Below, piece by piece: positions 24,011-32,374 of a DNA stretch of 64,000 nt. Where the stretch lies: NCBI GenBank assembly GCA_964614575.1, contig CAZTLX010000001.1, positions 1 through 64,000 on the forward strand. Reading direction: 5' to 3'. The position numbers and the translations under genes were made by a program. Source of the DNA: JBGTLW01 sp964614575. Its GTDB lineage: Bacteria; Planctomycetota; Phycisphaerae; Phycisphaerales; Phycisphaeraceae. Under the pieces are notes generated by a model, which saw only the letters and a program-made list of their open reading frames with translations, ran no database searches and was not told the origin of the DNA. Numbering within the stretch: position 1 is the first letter of the stretch; each line of letters begins with the position of its first letter.

Positions 24011-25273
24011 TCAAGGTTGAGGTTCCGGGGACGCGGCTTCGGCCGTGGCGTTGTCGGGCGTGGTGCCGTAGAGCCTCACCAGCACGTCATCGACCAGTTC
24101 CGCCCAGCCGCGCTCGTTGAGCTGGGCCTGGGTGGTGGGCAGGACGTGTACGTTGAGCGGATGGCCGGCGAGGGCCTCGGCCAGTTCGGTCGAGGTGGTA
24201 AGGATGGTGTGTTTTTTCTCGTGTGGTTCGCCGGCGTCGTTGAGCATGGCGTGGAGCATCGTGCGGTCGCCGCCCCAGGCGAAGGGTGAGAGCGCGACCG
24301 CGCTGCCGAAGGTCTCGGGGTGGCGGTGCAGGGTGTGGAGGCAGATGATCGCGCCCAGGCCAGCGCCGCCGATGGCGGTGTGCTGCGGCCCGGGCAGGGT
24401 GCGGTAGTGCTCATCGACGAAGGTTTTGATCGGCCCGGCGAGCAGGTCGGCGTAGTCGTCGCCGCGCGCGACGCTGGGCGCGGTGTCCGGCGGGGTGGAG
24501 TCGCGCGCGGGCGTGCCGGGGAGGAACTCGACCGCGCGGTCGGGCGTGTTCGCGATGCCGACGACGATGAACGGCTCGACCGCGCCGGATTCGATCAGCC
24601 GCTGGGCCGTCTCATCCACGCCCCATTCGACGCCGGCGTAGGCGGACGATTCGTCGAAGAGGTTCTGCCCGTCCTGCAGGTAGAGCACGGGGTAGCGGCG
24701 GTCGGGCTGCTGGTCGTAGCCCGGCGGAAGGTAGATGTAGAGGTCGCGCGGCTCGCTCAGCGGCGGCGAGGGCAGCGCCTTGTGCGTGCGGATATCGCCG
24801 GTGTAGGTGATCCGCCCGGGGATCGTTTCGCCCTTGTCGCGCCACGCCTCGACATCGATGGTCAGCTTCGTCGGCTCCTGGGCGCGGATGGTGCGGTCGG
24901 CCACATCCTCATCGTCCGCCTTGACCTCGACCGTGCCCCACGTGCCCCGCGTCACCTTGAAGGCATATTCGACGCCCTTGATCAGCTCGATCGTCGCGGC
25001 GTGCGTGCCGTCGTCGCTCGGCTGCAGCGCGACGCCCGCGGCATCCCACTCGCCCAGCGGGCCCGAGCCCGAGACGTACAGCACCTGATCGGCCGGGGTG
25101 GAGGTGGGGGGCGTCACGGCGATGGTCACCGCAACCCGCTGCGTGGCCTGGGCCAATTCCTCGGGCGACACATCCCGATCCGCCTTGCCGGAAACGGAGC
25201 TGGCGTACCACGCCCCGATCCCCACCATCCCCAGCACAAACACCGCGAATAACGATACCAGCGCCTTTTTCAT
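24011..25273 (-). CDS. Exported esterase-like protein without catalytic residues
   Basis: 420 residues. Signal anchor at 5-26; a starch-binding/CBM20-like beta domain at about 45-140 (VLYVSGSGPLGEWDAAGVAL, EYAFKVTRGTWGTVEV); then an alpha/beta hydrolase of the enterochelin-esterase/Esterase D group (RDLYIYLPPGY, YPVLYLQDGQNLFD). The expected nucleophile elbow GxSxG reads GGAGLGA at 302-308, with Gly at the Ser position, and the C-terminal HNExxW motif reads LNERGW, so His is also gone. It is likely a binding or structural protein rather than an enzyme. The assembly gap lies upstream. Confidence 0.72.
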   Translation of the reverse strand: MKKALVSLFAVFVLGMVGIGAWYASSVSGKADRDVSPEELAQATQRVAVTIAVTPPTSTPADQVLYVSGSGPLGEWDAAGVALQPSDDGTHAATIELIKGVEYAFKVTRGTWGTVEVKADDEDVADRTIRAQEPTKLTIDVEAWRDKGETIPGRITYTGDIRTHKALPSPPLSEPRDLYIYLPPGYDQQPDRRYPVLYLQDGQNLFDESSAYAGVEWGVDETAQRLIESGAVEPFIVVGIANTPDRAVEFLPGTPARDSTPPDTAPSVARGDDYADLLAGPIKTFVDEHYRTLPGPQHTAIGGAGLGAIICLHTLHRHPETFGSAVALSPFAWGGDRTMLHAMLNDAGEPHEKKHTILTTSTELAEALAGHPLNVHVLPTTQAQLNERGWAELVDDVLVRLYGTTPDNATAEAASPEPQP

Positions 25274-25662
25274 GACGTGATCCCTATGCCCGGAGGAATC
25301 GCAATAAGACCGGCCCCAGTCTTCGCCCGATATTGTAACGCCCCGAACCCCACGCTCAAAGGATATCCCGCTCCGCCGCTTACGGCTTCACCCNNNNNNN
25401 NNNNNNNNNNNNNNNNNNNNNNNNNNNNNNNNNNNNNNNNNNNNNNNNNNNNNNNNNNNNNNNNNNNNNNNNNNNNNNNNNNNNNNNNNNNNNGCCGGAA
25501 GATTATCTTGAAATCAATCTCTGCCGTTTGCGGCTTCGCTTGGGCGTGGCGTTGGCGGGTCGCGGCAAAGCGAGCGGTGATGCCACGGCCGCGCATAGCC
25601 GCGAGCGGCGGAAACGGGGTATCGGGGGGGGATTGCGGGGGTGCGAAGCGGCGGGCGGCACA
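25274..25662. other. Intergenic region with assembly gap
   Basis: 389 bases containing 100 N (25394-25493), a standard scaffold join of unknown length. Both sides carry copies of the same palindromic motif (CCGCTTACGGCTTC at about 25374 and CCGTTTGCGGCTTCGC at about 25525), plus a reverse copy near 25597, so repeats probably broke the assembly. No gene is visible in the known bases. Confidence 0.85.
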
Positions 25663-27219
25663 TCACGCCGCCGCGGCGGCGGTCGCGGGGGGCTTTGCCG
25701 CCACCGTGTTGACCGGCCTCCCCACGGCGATCAGGGGGTGATCCGTGGCGCGGGGGGTTGGGTCGTTGAGCACGACGCACCCCGCTGCCCGGCGGACCTG
25801 GCCGACCAACTCCGGCAAATGATACGGGTGCTGGGTATCCCACGCGGTGCAAAGCGTGGGTGGCGGGGGCGGGGTGGACACGACCAGCCGACCCTCGGCC
25901 GCGAGGATGCGCCCCGCCTCGGCCAGCAGCCGCGCCGGGTTGCGGTGACGCTGGATCACATCACATAGCAGCACGATGTCGAAGCGTTGATCGTCGAGCG
26001 GCACGCGGCGCAGGTCGGACTGATGCAGCAGCGTCGGCGGGGGGCCGGGGTACTGATGCTGGCCCATGATCGACTGCGCCAGCGCCGCCTCGTGGGGGTT
26101 GCTTTCGGTCGCGGTGATCGCCAGGCCACGCGTCGCCAGCAGGTGCGGCACCAGCCCCGTGCCGGCCTCCAGCACCGCGATCCTGGGCTTTTCCTTCACC
26201 TGCTTGAGCACCTCCACCACCGCGCCCAGCCGCAGGTTGACCTGCCGACGGTACGACTCGTCCGAGGCGTACGCGCCCCACGCGGTCTGCTCGAGGTTCG
26301 TCGGTTTCGCGGGCGGCGCGGCGTCGGCATCCGGGGGCAACCCGAACACCGCCGCATTCCACAGCAGCGGCGTGCCGCGGTACCTCTCCCGCACGATGTC
26401 CAGGTCCGGTGCGATCCGGCAGAAGCCCCACTTCTGCTGGAAATACGCGAGGGTGTGGTCGATGCCCGCCTCCGAGTCGGCTCGGGTCGGACGCACCTGC
26501 CGCAGGCCGTGATGATGCGCGCACTCCAGGTGCGGCACCGCGATGCACGACCAGCCTTTTAGCCGGGCGGCCAGGCCGAAGTCCACCGTCTGCCCGCGCA
26601 GAAAAGTCTCGTCGTAGCCGCCGATCTCCTCCCACACGGTCTTGCGGCAGCAGTAGAAGCAGCCCATGACGTGATCGACCTCGGCCGCGTGATGCACGGC
26701 GTAACGATCAAACCCATGGGCGAGGTGGTGATAGCCCTTGGGGTGGAGGACGAAGTCGCCGAAGGCGTGGATGCGGCCGTCGGAGCCGAGCTGCTTGGGG
26801 CCGACCACGCCCAGCCGCGGGGGACCGTGGTCGAACACGGCACAGAGCTTCGCCGCCCAGTTGCTGGTCAGGCATTCCACATCACCATCGAGCCGGACGA
26901 GGATGTCGCCGCGCGAGGCCCGCACGAGCTTGTTGGCGGTCACCGAGAGCACGCCGCAGTGCGGGGCTTCGTGGAGCGTGAGAAAAGGCCGGCCGCCGCG
27001 CCAGGATTTGTGCGACCAGGCGCGGAGGGTGTCGCGTGAGTCGTCGGTCGAGCCGTCGTCGAAGGCGATGATTTCCAGCGGCGTCGGGTCGTGTTCGAGG
27101 GTGCGGTGCAGGGAGTCGAGCAGCCGGGCGATCAGGTCATACTGCCGGTCTTTGGACGACGCGCGGCCGTTGTTGTAGTTGGGGATCAGGATGGAGACCC
27201 GCGGCGCAGAGGCAAACAT
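25663..27219 (-). CDS. Glycosyltransferase family 2 / SAM methyltransferase fusion
   Basis: 518 residues. The N-terminal GT-A domain (about 5-270) has the GT2 start SILIPNYNNGR, FDDGSTDDSRDT, the DxD-type VRLDGDVE, and GGYDETFLRGQTVDFGLAAR. The C-terminal half (about 330-490) is a class I methyltransferase with LEAGTGLVPHLLATRG as SAM loop, IVLLCDVIQRHRNPARLLAE and RLVVSTPPPPP. It probably elongates and methylates a surface glycan. The tail is Ala-rich. It is divergent from a shorter relative at 27338 that shares domain order. Confidence 0.85.
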   Translation of the reverse strand: MFASAPRVSILIPNYNNGRASSKDRQYDLIARLLDSLHRTLEHDPTPLEIIAFDDGSTDDSRDTLRAWSHKSWRGGRPFLTLHEAPHCGVLSVTANKLVRASRGDILVRLDGDVECLTSNWAAKLCAVFDHGPPRLGVVGPKQLGSDGRIHAFGDFVLHPKGYHHLAHGFDRYAVHHAAEVDHVMGCFYCCRKTVWEEIGGYDETFLRGQTVDFGLAARLKGWSCIAVPHLECAHHHGLRQVRPTRADSEAGIDHTLAYFQQKWGFCRIAPDLDIVRERYRGTPLLWNAAVFGLPPDADAAPPAKPTNLEQTAWGAYASDESYRRQVNLRLGAVVEVLKQVKEKPRIAVLEAGTGLVPHLLATRGLAITATESNPHEAALAQSIMGQHQYPGPPPTLLHQSDLRRVPLDDQRFDIVLLCDVIQRHRNPARLLAEAGRILAAEGRLVVSTPPPPPTLCTAWDTQHPYHLPELVGQVRRAAGCVVLNDPTPRATDHPLIAVGRPVNTVAAKPPATAAAAA

Positions 27220-27337
27220 GGTCCTGTTATCGGCCTAAAGGGGTTCAAAACGCCAGTCTGCGGCGGTGCGTCGGGGGTCGGGGTTTGTCCGTACCGCATT
27301 TTCAAGCCATTTTGCCCGGCAGGTCGATGCCCCTTGC

Positions 27338-28573
27338 ATGCCCGCACCCACACTTATCGGAGCCGAGGAAGCCAGCCAGGCGACGGCTACGCGTTGGTCC
27401 ATCGAACACGACGCCGACTTGAGCGTCGTGTTCATCACGCGGCCCGACGGCCCGCCGCCGCAGCCCGCCGATTGGCGCGCCCGCTTGGCCGAGGCGATGC
27501 GGACGCTGGGCGTCGCGTGTGTCGGGGCCAAGCGCGTTGATCCGCAGGGCACCGTCTTCTCGATGGGCGAGTTCATCGTCCACCCCAAGGGCTTTCATCA
27601 CCACGGCAAGGGCGTGCCCGCCACCGCTTATCGCTTCCCCGAGGAGGTCGACGCGGTCGCCGGGGGCGTGCTGGCGGTCGATCGCGAGCACTTCGATGCG
27701 GTGGACGGCGAGGCGCTATGCGTCGGCATCCTGGGGCCGGCGACGCTGTGTCTGGCGATCCGGCAGCGGGGCGGGCGGTGCGTGGTCGTGCCGAGCGTGG
27801 TGATCGACGATGCGCAAGGCATCGCACCGACCGATCTTGATGACAACAACTTCCGGGGGCGGTTCGGGTTCGACTGGCGTGCGGCCGACCTCGATGAGGT
27901 CGCGGCCAAGCACCCCGGCTCGCCGCTGCTGTGGAACGCCCGCTATTTCGGGACCGCGTTGCCTTTTGAGAAATACGACCAGCGCCCCGCGATGCACTGG
28001 ACCAGCTATCAGCAGGTCGATGTCTATCGCCAGCGGGCGGATCACCTGGTCAAGGTCTTGGCCGAGCTGTGCCCCGCGGATCAGCCGGCGCTGGATTTGG
28101 GCTGCGGCGACGGGTTGTTCACACACCTGCTGGCGAGCCGGGGGGTCGAGGCGGTGGGGATCGATCTGGAACCCGCGGGCATCGAGCAGGCGCAGGCGCA
28201 GTGCGCGGCGCAGACCTATGCGGGAACCGCGCCGCGCTTCGAGCTGGGCGCGCCCGGCCCGCTGCCGTTTGCGGATGAGGCTTTCGGGCTGGTGTACATG
28301 TTGGATGTCGTCGAGCACCTGCCCAACCCGATCACGGTGCTGCGCGAGGCGGCGCGGGTGCTGCGTCCGGGTGGCCGGCTGCTGGTGACGACGCCCGCGT
28401 GGCAGTTCGGGCAGTGGTCGGACGCGACCTATCACGTCAGCGAATACTCCGCGGAAGAGCTCACGCGGCAGGTCAACGCCGCAGGCGTGGCGACGGGCCT
28501 GCGGACGGTGAACCTGGGCAAGATCGGCGGGGTCTATCGCGACCTGGTGCTGATCGCACAACGGGGCGGATGA
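27338..28573 (+). CDS. Methyltransferase with degenerate glycosyltransferase domain
   Basis: 411 residues. The N-terminal ~210 residues match only the second half of the GT2 domain of the divergent neighbour (MGEFIVHPKGFHHHGKG here, FGDFVLHPKGYHHLAHG there; LLWNARYFG versus LLWNAAVFG); the nucleotide-sugar-binding first half is missing. The C-terminal half is a good methyltransferase: LDLGCGDGLFTHLLASRG, MLDVVEHLPNPITVLREAAR and RVLRPGGRLLVTTPAWQF. ATG 27338 is used; an upstream frame to 27266 shows no similarity. Likely a duplicated partner that lost transferase activity and kept glycan methylation. Confidence 0.75.
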   Translation: MPAPTLIGAEEASQATATRWSIEHDADLSVVFITRPDGPPPQPADWRARLAEAMRTLGVACVGAKRVDPQGTVFSMGEFIVHPKGFHHHGKGVPATAYRFPEEVDAVAGGVLAVDREHFDAVDGEALCVGILGPATLCLAIRQRGGRCVVVPSVVIDDAQGIAPTDLDDNNFRGRFGFDWRAADLDEVAAKHPGSPLLWNARYFGTALPFEKYDQRPAMHWTSYQQVDVYRQRADHLVKVLAELCPADQPALDLGCGDGLFTHLLASRGVEAVGIDLEPAGIEQAQAQCAAQTYAGTAPRFELGAPGPLPFADEAFGLVYMLDVVEHLPNPITVLREAARVLRPGGRLLVTTPAWQFGQWSDATYHVSEYSAEELTRQVNAAGVATGLRTVNLGKIGGVYRDLVLIAQRGG

Positions 28574-28594
28574 ATCAGTCGTGGCGTTTGCACC

Positions 28595-28828
28595 CTAAGC
28601 CGCATCCAAAACGCGATACACCCGCCCGTGCTGATGCAGCCAGCCCACATCACCGCTTTTCGCCCGCTCTTCCACTTCACGCAGCAGTTTCAACGTCTCC
28701 GGGGGGAAGCAGGCTTCACTCGGATCGGCATCGGGGACCACCGCCTCCACCTCGACACTCACCACGTATTGCGGGGTATGCACCCAGCGTATGCGTTTGA
28801 TTTTTTTGCCCGGGATGTTCATGGCCAT
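28595..28828 (-). CDS. Small hypothetical protein
   Basis: 77 residues, not recognised. Basic start (MAMNIPGKKIKRIRWVH), an alternating hydrophobic strand YVVSVEVEAVVPDAD, then helix PPETLKLLREVEERAKSGD and WLHQHGRVYRVLDA. It ends 21 bases from the convergent methyltransferase gene. The sequence has normal codon character and a compact alpha/beta pattern, so it is probably real. The first two Met codons are both possible starts. Confidence 0.5.
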   Translation of the reverse strand: MAMNIPGKKIKRIRWVHTPQYVVSVEVEAVVPDADPSEACFPPETLKLLREVEERAKSGDVGWLHQHGRVYRVLDAA

Positions 28829-28877
28829 GACTCAAGATGTTATTCGGGACATCAGAACAACCTGTAAATCATTTGAA

Positions 28878-28953
28878 CCGCCAAGACGCCGAGTGCGCTA
28901 AGTCGATCCATGATTTGGATTGGCTTTTCTTGGCGATCTTGGCGTCTTGGCGG
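28878..28953. repeat. Inverted repeat with CCGCCAAGACGCC arms
   Basis: Arms 28878-28893 and 28938-28953 pair at 15 of 16 positions (CCGCCAAGACGCCRAG). The 44-base loop holds no gene. It lies about 50 bases upstream of the MntA-like gene. Confidence 0.65.
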
Positions 28954-29004
28954 GTATTCAGAGCGCCCATGCGAGACAATCTATCCGGGGGATATACTGG
29001 TGTC

Positions 29005-29313
29005 ATGCAGAAGTTGCTGGATGACAACCGCGAGCAGCTTGCCGAGCTTTGTCGGCGGTTTGGGGTCAGGACGCTCGAAGTCTTCGGGTCCGCGGCGACG
29101 GGTGAGTTCCATCCCGAATCATCCGATATCGATCTGCTCGTCCGTTTCGATCTCGACACGCCGATGTCGGGCTTGCGCCAATACATCGGCTTCAAGCAGG
29201 CGGTCGAGGCCCTGCTTGGTCGGCCGGTGGATCTGGTCAACCCCGACCTGCTCCAGAACCGTTACTTCCGCGAATCGGTGAACCGCACGCGAGTCTCGCT
29301 CTATGCCGCGTGA
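29005..29313 (+). CDS. mntA: MntA-like minimal nucleotidyltransferase antitoxin
   Basis: 102 residues from ATG 29005. Minimal nucleotidyltransferase fold with GSAATGEFHPESSDIDLLV (the GS...DxD catalytic motif) and a late strand GRPVDLVNPD. In MntA/HepT modules this protein AMPylates the HEPN toxin and so neutralises it. The next gene starts 11 bases inside its end, as usual. An upstream in-frame extension to 28837 crosses the inverted repeat and is not coding-like. The HepT partner is frameshifted. Confidence 0.85.
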   Translation: MQKLLDDNREQLAELCRRFGVRTLEVFGSAATGEFHPESSDIDLLVRFDLDTPMSGLRQYIGFKQAVEALLGRPVDLVNPDLLQNRYFRESVNRTRVSLYAA

Positions 29314-29651
29314 CCCGCGTATGCATCTCGAACATGTGCGCGAGTCGATCCGGCTGATCGAACGCTATGTGGCCGATTCGACGCTCGACCAATACCTGGC
29401 CGACGAGCAGGCCCTGCGACGCGGTTGAGCGACGGTTCGCGGTGATCGGCGAAGCGCTCAACCGCCTCAAACGCGACGCCCCCGAGGTGCACGCGCGGAT
29501 CAGCGACACCGGCCCGATCAACGCCTTCCGCAACATCCTCGTGCACGTCTATGACATGATCGACCACGGCATTGTTTGGAAGGCCATCAAAACCGACTTG
29601 CCCCGGCTGGCCGGAGAGGTCGAACAGTTGCTTGAAGAGTTAGGCGCTTGA
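29303..29651 (+). pseudogene. hepT: HepT-like HEPN ribonuclease toxin, frameshifted
   Basis: The gene starts at ATG 29303 (MPRDPRMHLEHVRESIRLIE, then YVADSTLDQYLADEQAL) and hits TGA at 29426. The rest of the HEPN domain continues in another frame: DAVERRFAVIGEALNRL, then RNILVHVYDMIDHGIVW with the catalytic Rx4H (RNILVH), to 29651. One extra base at about 29411-29418 explains it, since LADEQAL then joins DAVERR at the family's normal spacing. MntA is intact. Either a true toxin-inactivating mutation or a base error. Confidence 0.8.
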
Positions 29652-29710
29652 TGGAAACAAATGGGCGTGACACTCGGTACGGGAATAACGCTTGGGGTTC
29701 GGCGGTTGCC

Positions 29711-29716
29711 TACGAT
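29711..29716 (+). promoter_or_regulatory. -10 box of the GAF-PP2C gene (leaderless type)
   Basis: TACGAT ends eight bases before ATG 29725; no ribosome binding site. Confidence 0.4.
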
Positions 29717-29724
29717 ATTCCACC

Positions 29725-31011
29725 ATGATCGCCCCCGTCACCCCCGCCAATGAAGCCGAACGCCTCGCGGACCTGCGGGCGTTGCAGATCCTTGACACGC
29801 CGCACGAGATGCGGTTTGACCGCGTGGTGCGGCTGGCGCGGCAGGTGTTTGGCGTGTCGATCGCCTACATCGCGCTGATCGACGCCGAGCGGCAGTGGTT
29901 CAAGGCCTCGACGGGGCTGTGCGCCAGGCTCGACCAGACGCCGCGGGAGATGTCGTTCTGCGGGCACACGATCCTGCGGGACGACCCGCTGGTTGTGCCC
30001 GACGCGACCGCCGATGCGCGTTTTGCCGAAAACCCGATGGTGACCGGCGAGCCGTTCATCAAGTTCTACGCCGGGCACCCGCTCAAGGGGCCGCAGGGCC
30101 AGAACATCGCGACGCTGTGCATCGCCGACCAGGTGCCGCGGCCCGACGGGCTGACGGCCGATGAGCTGGACATCCTGCGCACGCTCGCCGAGCAGGCCGA
30201 GCACGAGCTGAACGTGATGGAGGTGATCGCCTCGCAGCGCGAGCTGATCACCACCAAGAACGCACTGGTCGCCACGCAGCAGGCGCTGCAGCGCGAGCTC
30301 GAAGAGGCGGCCGATTACATCCAGGCCCTGCTGCCCGATCCGATCAAAACCGACTGCGTGACCGCCGACCACCGCTACATCAGCTCCTCCAAGCTCGGCG
30401 GGGATATCCTCGGCTACCACCGTCTCGATGACGATCACTTCGCGGCCTATCTGCTCGATGTCACGGGGCACGGCGTCGGCTCGTCACTCCTGGCCGCGAC
30501 CATCGGCAAAGCGCTGTCGCCCGGCGGCCGGTTCGACGCCGACCTCACCAACCCCGGCGAGGTCCTGGGCGCCCTCAACGAGTCCTTCCCCTTCGAGCAG
30601 AACAACCACAAGTTCTTCACGCTCTGGTACGGCGTGGTCCATCGGCCGACACGCACCCTGCGCTTCGCCACCGGCGGCCACCACCCGGCCCTGCTCCTGT
30701 CGCCCGACGGCACCAGCGCCCGTCTAGGCACGCCCAACCTCATCGTCGGCGTCGATCCCGACACGCAGTACCGCACCGAGCAAACCCCGCTCCAATCCGG
30801 GGCACGCCTCTACCTCTTCTCCGACGGCGCGTTCGAGATCAAAAATGCCGACGGCGTCATGCTCCGGCTCGACGGGCTGATCAAGCTGCTCGAACAGCAC
30901 GGCTGCGCCGAAGGCGACCGGATGGGCGCGATCCTCCAGGCCGTGCGCGATTACCAGGGCGACAAATTCTTCCTCGACGACCTGACCCTCGTCGAGCTCA
31001 CCCTCCACTGA
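29725..31011 (+). CDS. GAF domain PP2C-type (SpoIIE/RsbU) phosphatase
   Basis: 428 residues. N-terminal GAF domain about 10-165 (ALQILDTPHEMRFDRVVRLA, EMSFCGHTIL, FYAGHPL), a coiled coil about 165-215, then a PPM/SpoIIE phosphatase with SSKLGGDILGYHRLDDD, LLDVTGHGVGSSLLA, LYLFSDGAFEI and FFLDDLTLVEL; the metal-binding Asp residues are all present. Such proteins dephosphorylate anti-anti-sigma factors in partner-switching pathways after sensing a small ligand through GAF. No STAS or RsbW gene is adjacent. ATG 29725 is preferred since the -10 box sits just before it. Confidence 0.88.
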   Translation: MIAPVTPANEAERLADLRALQILDTPHEMRFDRVVRLARQVFGVSIAYIALIDAERQWFKASTGLCARLDQTPREMSFCGHTILRDDPLVVPDATADARFAENPMVTGEPFIKFYAGHPLKGPQGQNIATLCIADQVPRPDGLTADELDILRTLAEQAEHELNVMEVIASQRELITTKNALVATQQALQRELEEAADYIQALLPDPIKTDCVTADHRYISSSKLGGDILGYHRLDDDHFAAYLLDVTGHGVGSSLLAATIGKALSPGGRFDADLTNPGEVLGALNESFPFEQNNHKFFTLWYGVVHRPTRTLRFATGGHHPALLLSPDGTSARLGTPNLIVGVDPDTQYRTEQTPLQSGARLYLFSDGAFEIKNADGVMLRLDGLIKLLEQHGCAEGDRMGAILQAVRDYQGDKFFLDDLTLVELTLH

Positions 31012-31036
31012 CCCTCCCCCCCTCACCACAAACAAG

Positions 31037-31072
31037 TCCGCCGATGCGCAGCGCAGCGGAGCTTCGGCGGGG
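31037..31072 (-). repeat. Palindromic repeat, family A copy 4
   Basis: Reverse-oriented relative of 2383-2432, with CCCCGCCGAAGCTCCGC and CTGCGCATCGGCGG arms and a shorter centre. It lies 25 bases after the phosphatase stop and may end its transcript. Confidence 0.6.
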
Positions 31073-31140
31073 TATCCTCTGAGTGAATCAAAGGTCCCTT
31101 CAGGAAAAGTAAGTTCTCCGCCCGCCGCTCCCCGCCGCGC

Positions 31141-31146
31141 TATAAT
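31141..31146 (+). promoter_or_regulatory. Consensus TATAAT of the oxidase subunit III gene (leaderless type)
   Basis: Perfect -10 hexamer ending seven bases before ATG 31154, which places the transcription start at or next to the start codon. Confidence 0.55.
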
Positions 31147-31153
31147 CGCCGCG

Positions 31154-31825
31154 ATGGAAGCGAGTTCTTCGATGGAGACGGGCGGGGCGCGGGGGAGGCC
31201 GCGCGGAGAACGGCGTGACCATCGCGTGCCCGCGGCGGCGGGGAAGTTCGGGATGACGCTGTTCCTGATCGCGCTGGGCATGCTCTTTGCCGCATCGATG
31301 GTCGGCTACCTCGTCATCCGCATCATCAACCTCACCCCGAAGATCGACCCCCGGACCGGCGAGCCGATCCCCACGACCGCCCCCGCGCTGGGCACGATCG
31401 ACCTGCCCGCCACGCTCTGGCTCTCCACGCTGATCATGCTGCTCTCGTCGGTGGCGATCCACTCGGCGGTCGAGGCGGTGCGGCGGGAGCGGCAGCTCTG
31501 GCTGCGGCGGTGGCTGACGGTCACGCTGCTGCTGGCGGCGGGCTTCCTGCTCATCCAGACCCCGGCGTTGGGCGAACTGCTGAGCAACCACTTCGGCGCG
31601 GCGCAGGGGTTCACCGCGATCTTCGGGCTCATCGCCGTGCTCATCATCATCCACGCCCTGCACGTGGTCGGCGGGGTGGTGCCGCTGATCGCGATCACCT
31701 ACCAGGCTCATCAGGGGCGTTACGACCACGAATACTTCGCCCCGGTCTCGTACCTGGCGATGTACTGGCACTTCCTCGATGGGGTGTGGCTGGTGATGTT
31801 CGCGGTGCTGCTGATCGCGTCATAA
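31154..31825 (+). CDS. Cytochrome c oxidase subunit III family protein
   Basis: 223 residues with five membrane helices; a basic leader (about 1-30) precedes the first. Helix signatures HALHVVGGVVPLIA and YWHFLDGVWLVMFAVLLIA are those of heme-copper oxidase subunit III. Subunit III supports stability and proton uptake of the oxidase. It is alone here: subunits I and II are not in the window, so it may be a dispersed or alternative subunit III. The perfect TATAAT seven bases before ATG suggests a strong leaderless promoter. Confidence 0.85.
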   Translation: MEASSSMETGGARGRPRGERRDHRVPAAAGKFGMTLFLIALGMLFAASMVGYLVIRIINLTPKIDPRTGEPIPTTAPALGTIDLPATLWLSTLIMLLSSVAIHSAVEAVRRERQLWLRRWLTVTLLLAAGFLLIQTPALGELLSNHFGAAQGFTAIFGLIAVLIIIHALHVVGGVVPLIAITYQAHQGRYDHEYFAPVSYLAMYWHFLDGVWLVMFAVLLIAS

Positions 31826-31917
31826 GCCCCGGCCCCTGAGCTTGCCCAGCTTGCCGACAGGGCGTCAGGGCGAGTCGGATTTAACACGGTTTGAACCGAA
31901 TTCCCCCGCGAGGGCTC

Positions 31918-31945
31918 TTGATTTGCGGCGGGACTTGCCTATGTT
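31918..31945 (+). promoter_or_regulatory. Possible promoter of the small membrane protein gene
   Basis: TTGATT (31918-31923), a 16-base spacer and TATGTT (31940-31945). It would give a leader of about 110 bases before ATG 32065. Confidence 0.3.
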
Positions 31946-32064
31946 GTAGAAACCTGCACGCAGACGCTTTCTGCCGATTGAGGGGCGGAAGCCACATTAA
32001 CAGCATGTACAGGGCACCAACGACCGTCGGCGCAAGGCGTCGCGTTGGCCCGATGAGGTGGGTG

Positions 32065-32337
32065 ATGAAGCTAGGGGTGATCCTTCGGAAATATCAGGTC
32101 TGGCTCAGCGCCGCGGTGGCCGCGGTCTCGCTGGAGTTGATCGTGCTGCTCTCCTCGCCCGCGTCCAGCCTGGCGGCCGGCGATGACGCGGTGGCGGCGG
32201 AGCCGGCGCTGACGAGCCTGGGCCTGCCGGTGGGTGCGATTGTGATCCTCACCCTGCTCATCGGCTCGCGCGCCCTGCGACGGGTCCGGCAGCAGGACGA
32301 CGCGACATTCTGCCCCCCGATGCCTACCGAGGTTTGA
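32065..32337 (+). CDS. Small membrane protein, unknown
   Basis: 90 residues from ATG 32065, with GAGGTGG ten bases upstream. Two hydrophobic stretches: LSAAVAAVSLELIVLLSS (signal-like) and LGLPVGAIVILTLLIG near 50-66, then a basic RALRRVRQQDD tail. Not recognised. The ORF runs upstream to 31891, but only this part has coding character. Its promoter-like sequence lies about 120 bases upstream. Confidence 0.45.
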   Translation: MKLGVILRKYQVWLSAAVAAVSLELIVLLSSPASSLAAGDDAVAAEPALTSLGLPVGAIVILTLLIGSRALRRVRQQDDATFCPPMPTEV

Positions 32338-32374
32338 GCGCGCTGCCGCCGCAACCGGCGCCGGGCAACACGCT

